Part shown: in pieces, positions 58,674 to 64,000 of the stretch
Layout: each line of letters starts with the position of its first letter
Position numbering within the stretch: the first letter of the stretch is position 1
NCBI GenBank assembly: GCA_002689445.1
Contig: NZGC01000081.1
Coordinates: 82,819-146,818 of the forward strand
Direction of reading: 5' to 3'
DNA length: 64,000 nt
From: Gammaproteobacteria bacterium
Lineage (GTDB): Bacteria; Pseudomonadota; Gammaproteobacteria; Pseudomonadales; Azotimanducaceae
The notes under the pieces: model-generated
What the model saw: only the letters and a program-made list of their open reading frames with translations
What the model was told of the DNA's origin: nothing
The model's database searches: none
Program-made: the position numbers and the translations under genes

Positions 58674-60788
58674 ATGATGCAAAACGCTACCACTCAAACC
58701 CAAGCCATGACTTTGGCCTCGGCGCTCAGTGAGTTAACTCGCCTTATGGGTCGACCGATTTCTGAGGGCGCACTGTTTGCTGGCTTGCCCGATACGATGC
58801 TTTCGCCTCTGGATCTGGCACTGCGCGCGGCAACAAGAGCCGGATTCACGCTCGAGACCGACGAGAAGCCACTCAGGAGCCTCGACAAAGACGATTGTCC
58901 TTGTTTGGTACTGAGCTCAACGGGTGAAGCTTTCGTGGTCGGCGGCATCGAAGCCGGACAGTTAATGGTTGTCGATGGAACCAGCAAGGGATTAGTGCCG
59001 TGGACTTCTCTTACGGACCTTGAACGCCGGCCTCACCAACTTCTAAGAATTACCGGCATACAACACCATGACTCCGCAGAAGCAACCGCGAAAAGTCATT
59101 GGTTTTGGTCGGTCATCAACCAAGCAAAACGGCTCTACGCTGAGGTATTACTGGCTTCTCTGCTGGTCAACCTGTTTGCCTTGGCAACTCCCTTGTTCAT
59201 CATGAACGTCTATGATCGCGTTGTTCCGAATCAGGCGGTCAATACCCTTTGGGTCCTTGCCTCAGGGATCGGGATTGTCTTTATCTTCGACTTTCTAATG
59301 AAATCCGTACGAGGTTATTTCTTAGATATCGCCGGCAAGCAGGCTGATCTGCATTTGGCATCTTCCACTTTTGAACATGTGCTGAACATGAAAATGCAGG
59401 AGCATCCTAAGCGGGTTGGTAGCTTCGCCAGTCAGCTTCAGGAATTTGATCAGTTTCGCGAGTTTTTCACTTCGACAACCTTGCTGACGCTCATCGATTT
59501 ACCTTTCGTGCTTTTGTTCATCGGCCTGATTTTCGTGATCGCAGGCCCCTTGGGTTTTATTCCTGCCCTGGTTCTGCCCCTTGTCATTCTGGTGAGCTAT
59601 CTTGCGCAGCGCCGATTTCGGCCGCTGATCCAAGATATTTTTGCCGAATCGGCCCGCAAAACAGCCATGTTGGTCGAAACCTTGCATTCATTGGAGGCGA
59701 TTAAGGCGAGTCAAGCTGAGGGAGAAATACAAGCGCGCTGGGAGCGCACGCAAGCGACCCTCGCGGATCTCAGTTTAAGGTCAAGACTGGGCTCATTAAC
59801 CACATTGAACCTCATCCAACTCATCGGCCAGATTGCCACGGTCACACTGGTCATCGCTGGCGTCTATGCCATTCAGCAAGGCGCTCTCACGATCGGTGGT
59901 CTGATCGCCTGCACCATTTTAACCGGCCGAGCCTTAGCGCCCATGAATCAAATTGCCAATATCCTAAGCCGTTATCAACACGCAATGGCTGCCTATCAAA
60001 CCATCGATCATTTAATGACCATCCCTGGAGAGCGGGATTTTAAACACCAATTCTTACACCGGGCCAACCTTAAACCTGCCGTCACCTTCCGCAACGTCGT
60101 ATTTTCTTACCCAGGCCAACCCAACCCAGCGCTTAATGGTGTCGATTTTACCATTCGAAGCGGCGAAAAAGTCGCTATTCTTGGCCCGACAGGATCGGGT
60201 AAAAGTACTGTTCAACGGTTAATCTCGAAATTATATTTGCCCACAGCTGGCAACATTCAAATTGATCAAACCGATCTCCATCAAATTGATCCGGTAGACC
60301 TAAGGCGTCAGATCAGCTATCTGCCTCAAGAGCCAACGCTATTGGCCGGAAATGTTCGAGACAACATTCGTTTGGGACAGCCCTCGGCAAGCGATGAGGC
60401 GATACTGCTTGCTGCAGACACCGCAGGTATCAAAAATTACTTTGATCAGCATCCCCAAGGCTTTGATTTCCAGATCGGCGAGCGAGGCGCGTACCTTTCT
60501 GGAGGGCAAAGACAAGGCGTTGCCATCGCACGAGCTCTCATCAATCAGGGTGATTTAATTTTACTGGATGAACCGAGCAACGCCATGGATCGCCAATCGG
60601 AACAACGCTTGATTCATGAGCTCAAAGGCCATTGCCGAGATAAAACACTGATCATTGTGACGCATCGCATGGATCTTTTAGCACTCGTGGATCGAATTAT
60701 TATTTTACAGGCAGGTAAAGTCGTTGCCGATGGCGCAACTCAGACCGTCTTGGAACAACTGAGCCTTGCCAATGGAGCGAAGTCGTGA
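58674..60788 (+). CDS. Type I secretion ABC transporter (LapB/LssB type)
   Basis: Inner-membrane ATP-driven exporter of the type I secretion family, 704 residues from the ATG at 58674 (a second ATG follows directly; the frame extends 28 codons upstream). Order: an N-terminal C39-like domain (LTRLMGRPISEGALFAGLP) that lacks a protease cysteine, so probably only binds substrate; six membrane helices (about 150-430); and an ATPase with Walker A GPTGSGKST, YLSGGQRQG signature and ILLDEPSNAMD. This C39-like type usually exports large RTX adhesins. It overlaps the next gene by four bases (GTGA). No cargo is seen in the window. Confidence 0.92.
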   Translation: MMQNATTQTQAMTLASALSELTRLMGRPISEGALFAGLPDTMLSPLDLALRAATRAGFTLETDEKPLRSLDKDDCPCLVLSSTGEAFVVGGIEAGQLMVVDGTSKGLVPWTSLTDLERRPHQLLRITGIQHHDSAEATAKSHWFWSVINQAKRLYAEVLLASLLVNLFALATPLFIMNVYDRVVPNQAVNTLWVLASGIGIVFIFDFLMKSVRGYFLDIAGKQADLHLASSTFEHVLNMKMQEHPKRVGSFASQLQEFDQFREFFTSTTLLTLIDLPFVLLFIGLIFVIAGPLGFIPALVLPLVILVSYLAQRRFRPLIQDIFAESARKTAMLVETLHSLEAIKASQAEGEIQARWERTQATLADLSLRSRLGSLTTLNLIQLIGQIATVTLVIAGVYAIQQGALTIGGLIACTILTGRALAPMNQIANILSRYQHAMAAYQTIDHLMTIPGERDFKHQFLHRANLKPAVTFRNVVFSYPGQPNPALNGVDFTIRSGEKVAILGPTGSGKSTVQRLISKLYLPTAGNIQIDQTDLHQIDPVDLRRQISYLPQEPTLLAGNVRDNIRLGQPSASDEAILLAADTAGIKNYFDQHPQGFDFQIGERGAYLSGGQRQGVAIARALINQGDLILLDEPSNAMDRQSEQRLIHELKGHCRDKTLIIVTHRMDLLALVDRIIILQAGKVVADGATQTVLEQLSLANGAKS

Positions 60789-62080
60789 GCAGAGGTCAAC
60801 CTTACCAGGCCTTGTCAGCCCCTTTTGTACGATTCAGTCATCTATCGCTTTGGCTCACCGGCGCCTTTGTCGTTATTGCGATTGTGTGGGCAAATTTTGC
60901 AAGCCTTGAAGAGATTGCTCGAGCCGAGGGTCGGGTTATCCCATCCAGCCAAACCCAATTTGTTCAAAATTTGGAGGGCGGGATTCTCAGAAGGATACTG
61001 GTGGAGGAAGGTGAGCGTGTCACAAAAGGACAGGTGCTTTTGCAAATCGATGATACGCGTTTTGCCTCAACCCTCAATGAGAGCATCGCTGCCTCAAGCG
61101 CTCTACGATTTCGAATTCTCCGGTTGACTGCTGAACTGGCAGGCACGGCTATGTCTACTCCGGTGGGACTCAGCGAACTCGAACAGCAATCGCTCGACGA
61201 TGAACGAGCGCTCTATCAATCTCGTCAGGAGGAGCTAGCCAGCAGCCTTGGTGTTCTAAATCAGCAACTTAACCAACACCGGCAAACCCGCGCAGAATTG
61301 ATGCGAGAGGTCGAAAAACTCGAACAAGCCGCAGCCTATGCTCAACAAGAATTATTAATGACTGCACCCTTGGTTGAAACCGGCGCCGTTTCGCAGGTGG
61401 AACTGATTCGATTGAAAGCCGCTGTCAATGAGGCTGAAGGTCGCCTCGACACGATTGCCTTAAAACTGCCCAACCAAGATTCGGTGATTGCCGAAGCTGA
61501 AGAAAAAATTGCAGAACGACAGCAGCGGTTCCGATCGCTGGCTCAACTGGATTTAACGGATGCTCGAGCGGCCCTAGACCGATTGAACTTCTCGAGCGTT
61601 GCGCTCCTTGATCGAGTGGATAGAACTGAGGTTCGATCTCCGGTTGACGGAATTGTTAATCAACTGCTTGTCACTTCGCCAAACGCCGTCATTCAGCCGG
61701 GAATGGATTTGATCGAGATTGTGCCGCTCAATGATACCCTTTTAATTAGCGCCAAAGTCCGTCCAATCGATATCGCGTTTATTCGCCCGGGCCAAAGGGC
61801 GACGGTCAAACTGACTGCTTATGACTTTGCAATCTACGGCGGACTGGACGCTACCCTTGAGCATATCAGTGCCGACACGCTTGTTGATGAGACCGGCGAG
61901 TATTTTTTCCAGATCCGCGTAAGGACGACTCAGAACTACTTGGGTAATCAAACCAACCCCTTACCCATAATGCCTGGCATGATTGCAACGGTCGACATCA
62001 CTACCGGTCAAAAAACGGTGATGGACTATCTGTTAAAACCGCTGAAAAGAGCGACCGCTACTGCACTTACCGAGCGTTGA
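60785..62080 (+). CDS. HlyD-family membrane fusion protein (LapC-like)
   Basis: Periplasmic adaptor of 431 residues that links the ABC transporter to a TolC-type outer-membrane channel. One membrane helix at about residues 21-39, a lipoyl-like half (GRVIPSSQTQFVQNLEGG), a long coiled-coil hairpin (about 110-270) and the second lipoyl half with RSPVDGIVNQLLV. GTG start overlapping the ABC gene. A matching outer-membrane channel is not in the window. Confidence 0.93.
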   Translation: MSRGQPYQALSAPFVRFSHLSLWLTGAFVVIAIVWANFASLEEIARAEGRVIPSSQTQFVQNLEGGILRRILVEEGERVTKGQVLLQIDDTRFASTLNESIAASSALRFRILRLTAELAGTAMSTPVGLSELEQQSLDDERALYQSRQEELASSLGVLNQQLNQHRQTRAELMREVEKLEQAAAYAQQELLMTAPLVETGAVSQVELIRLKAAVNEAEGRLDTIALKLPNQDSVIAEAEEKIAERQQRFRSLAQLDLTDARAALDRLNFSSVALLDRVDRTEVRSPVDGIVNQLLVTSPNAVIQPGMDLIEIVPLNDTLLISAKVRPIDIAFIRPGQRATVKLTAYDFAIYGGLDATLEHISADTLVDETGEYFFQIRVRTTQNYLGNQTNPLPIMPGMIATVDITTGQKTVMDYLLKPLKRATATALTER

Positions 62081-62097
62081 ATAAACGCGTTTAGCGC

Positions 62098-62892
62098 TTA
62101 GCCCCCTTTGAAGTCCGGCTTTCTTTTTTCGGCAAACGCTCGACGGCCTTCTTTATAATCTTCGCTGTTAAAACAGGCATCGATCAATGCTTGAATGTGC
62201 TCTGAGCGCTGCTCACCCTCTGGCTTGAGGACTGCTCGAATCGTCTCCCGGGCGGCATGAACCGTCATCGGCGCGTTGTCTGCAACCAAACTGGCATACG
62301 CTGTTACTTGCGACATTAATTGATCCGAGGGCACAACAAAATTGATCAACCCCATACGCAGTGCTTCTTCTGCTTCAAAGTACCGAGCTGAAACCATAAT
62401 GTCTCGCGCGTTGGCCGGTCCGACCAAATCAACCAGTACCTGAATGCCAGTCATTTCATAACCCAATCCGAGGCGAGCAGCAGGAATACCAAAAGTCGAC
62501 TCAGGGGTAGCGAACCGAATGTCAGCATTCAGCGCCGTCGCCAGGCCACCTCCGATGCAATAGCCTTCGATCATCGCGATCATGGGTTTACTGATCCGCG
62601 CCAACCACCGATTCGCGTTGGCTGCGATTCTACTGTAGGCCTCGCGTTGAGTCGCATTGGCCCTCTGGGTTTCAAATTCTGTGATGTCCGCCCCAGAAAC
62701 AAAGGCTTTGCCGCCAGCTCCCCGCAACACCACGACGCGGACTTCAGGATCTTGATCGAAAGTTTCTAAAATTTCGCCTAGCGCCTCCCACATTTCTAAA
62801 CAGATCGCGTTTCTTTTCTCTGGCTGGTTGAATGTAACCCATCCAATACCCTCAGAACGGTTTGCCAGCATTTTTTCTGTGCGTAATTTCAT
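62098..62892 (-). CDS. Crotonase-fold protein, annotated type enoyl-CoA hydratase/isomerase
   Basis: A 264-residue crotonase-superfamily protein; ATG at 62892 with an AGAGGT site. The oxyanion-hole motifs are present (GKAFVSGADITEF and GYCIGGGLATALNADIRFA), so it should bind acyl-CoA. However, the two catalytic glutamates of classic hydratases are missing: GGG-C-E-L is GGG-L-A-T here and P-E-x is P-A-A. The reaction is therefore not ordinary enoyl-CoA hydration, or other residues do the work. It follows the CoA-transferase gene by 65 bases on the same strand, suggesting a shared acyl-CoA pathway. Confidence 0.85.
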   Translation of the reverse strand: MKLRTEKMLANRSEGIGWVTFNQPEKRNAICLEMWEALGEILETFDQDPEVRVVVLRGAGGKAFVSGADITEFETQRANATQREAYSRIAANANRWLARISKPMIAMIEGYCIGGGLATALNADIRFATPESTFGIPAARLGLGYEMTGIQVLVDLVGPANARDIMVSARYFEAEEALRMGLINFVVPSDQLMSQVTAYASLVADNAPMTVHAARETIRAVLKPEGEQRSEHIQALIDACFNSEDYKEGRRAFAEKRKPDFKGG

Positions 62893-62957
62893 CAATACCT
62901 CTGTCTGTTGCTACCAAGGGTCGGCGACAGTTTATCTTTGGGTAGACCGTTACCGCC

Positions 62958-64000
62958 TCAGATTACCTCGGTTTCTTTACATCTTTGAATTTCCTCGAGG
63001 GTTAGCCCCAAGCTCTGATAAATTTCATCGTTATGCTCACCCAATCTTGGCGCTGCAGTCAGGTTCTTTGACGATTCCGTATGATTGGATAAGTTAATCG
63101 GACTTCGAACCAAACCCAAGGTGCCTAAATCTAAATGCTCGATCTCCGTTACCATTGCTAGGTGCTGAGTTTGCGGATCATCGAATGCCTCTTTGACCGA
63201 ATAGATTGGCCCGCAAGGACAGCCTACTGCATTTAATTCCTTAACCAATGCTACAGTATTGAATTGGCGGGTCTTTGCATTAATCAAAGCACTCAATTCC
63301 GAGCGCCACCGAGCGCGATCCTGGCTTGATTGAAATCTCGGATCAGTCAGCAATTCACTGAGTCCCAAGGCATGACAAAACGCGCTAAACATTTTACCGG
63401 TGCTGGCAGCAATATTGACTAAGCCATCTGATGCTTCAAAGACACCCATCGGAGAAAACGTCGGATGATCATTGCCTTCACGTCGGGGCTCTTCTCCAGA
63501 CATGGTAAAACGAGCCGCCTGAAAATCCAGTTTATTGATCATCGACTCAAGGAGACTTGTGTGAACCCACTGCCCTCGTCCTGTCCTCCCACGCTCAATC
63601 AATGCCAAAAGGATACCTTGACCTAAAAACATGCCTGCAGAGGTGTCACTGATGGCAATGCCAACTCGGGTGGGCGGTCCATCCTTGTCACCGGTGAGGC
63701 TCATCAAGCCACTCATCCCTTGCACAATTTGATCAACGCCCGGGCGGTCCTTGTAAGGCCCGGTTTGCCCAAAGCCGCTGATACTGGCGTAAATTAGGTC
63801 TGGTTTTTTTTCCTTCAGCGTTCCGTAATCAATTCCAAGACGATTCTTAACATCGGCACGAAAATTCTCGACCAATATATCGCTGCTGCCGACCAGTTGT
63901 AGAAAAAGCTCATAACCCCTCGCCGTTTTCAGGTTTAGAGAAATGTTTTTTTTGTTTCGGTGAAGATTTTGTGCGTCTGAGCCGAATCGCTGTCCCGTAA
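62958..64000 (-). CDS. Class III (CaiB/BaiF-type) CoA-transferase, 5' end cut by the window
   Basis: The frame stays open to the window end, adding about 41 residues before the first internal start codon (TTG at 63875), so the true start lies outside. SISGFGQTGPYKDRPGVDQIVQ holds the nucleophilic aspartate region of the family, preceded by NRNKKNISLNLKT and DILVENFR, typical of its N-terminal part. These enzymes move CoA between carboxylic acids without free intermediates. Together with the crotonase-fold gene downstream it suggests activation of a carboxylic acid for catabolism; substrate unknown. Confidence 0.9.
   Translation of the reverse strand, partial: TGQRFGSDAQNLHRNKKNISLNLKTARGYELFLQLVGSSDILVENFRADVKNRLGIDYGTLKEKKPDLIYASISGFGQTGPYKDRPGVDQIVQGMSGLMSLTGDKDGPPTRVGIAISDTSAGMFLGQGILLALIERGRTGRGQWVHTSLLESMINKLDFQAARFTMSGEEPRREGNDHPTFSPMGVFEASDGLVNIAASTGKMFSAFCHALGLSELLTDPRFQSSQDRARWRSELSALINAKTRQFNTVALVKELNAVGCPCGPIYSVKEAFDDPQTQHLAMVTEIEHLDLGTLGLVRSPINLSNHTESSKNLTAAPRLGEHNDEIYQSLGLTLEEIQRCKETEVI

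Overview
The window is one stretch of a bacterial chromosome, packed with housekeeping genes. The gene content and order (tRNAs-tig-clpP-clpX-lon-hupB-ppiD, truA-trpF...folC-cvpA-purF, gltA<->sdhCDAB-sucAB-lpd-sucCD, FimV, MiaE, AcnB, the MoxR/DUF58/TgpA trio and a LapB/LapC-type secretion pair) point to a gammaproteobacterium close to the Pseudomonadales/Cellvibrionales, probably a free-living aquatic one. That is inference from gene content; no rRNA is present. I see no prophage, insertion sequence or CRISPR array.

Layout. (1) 1-12.4 kb: end of a LysM lytic transglycosylase (mltD), then the protein quality-control string ppiD, hupB, lon, clpX, clpP, tig, all on the minus strand but with unusually long gaps; a decaying 15-bp minisatellite lies between lon and clpX. 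(2) 12.1-19.8 kb: a tRNA group Leu(TAG) ... His(GTG), Arg(TCT), Pro(TGG). Between tRNA-Leu and tRNA-His sit two paired acyl-CoA dehydrogenases, a glutathione S-transferase and a TonB-dependent receptor, which look like an insertion into an older tRNA cluster. (3) 19.9-24 kb: lpxH, miaE, acnB. (4) 24-35.4 kb: a nearly gapless minus-strand run truA-trpF-trpB-trpA-folC-SPOR-cvpA-purF-moxR-DUF58-tgpA; accD, often found between trpA/trpF and folC in relatives, is absent. (5) 35.4-43.7 kb: fimV, asd, aroC, folE, a DUF4892 protein, sixA, htpG with a heat-shock-type promoter. (6) 43.8-56.7 kb: the TCA block sdhCDAB-sucAB-lpdA-sucCD with gltA divergent. With acnB this covers citrate synthase, aconitase, 2-oxoglutarate dehydrogenase, succinyl-CoA synthetase and succinate dehydrogenase. 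(7) 56.8-64 kb: ppiB, a glycerate-dehydrogenase-like gene, a type I secretion ABC transporter with its membrane fusion protein, and a crotonase-fold protein next to a class III CoA-transferase cut by the window end.

Most of the window is ordinary core genome. The observations that deserve a second look are the split tRNA cluster and its cargo, the minisatellite after clpX, the Asp60-to-Glu change in TrpA, the missing accD, two acyl-CoA enzymes without the usual catalytic glutamates, and the orphan secretion pair. I did not find convincing evidence of a wholly new biological system.
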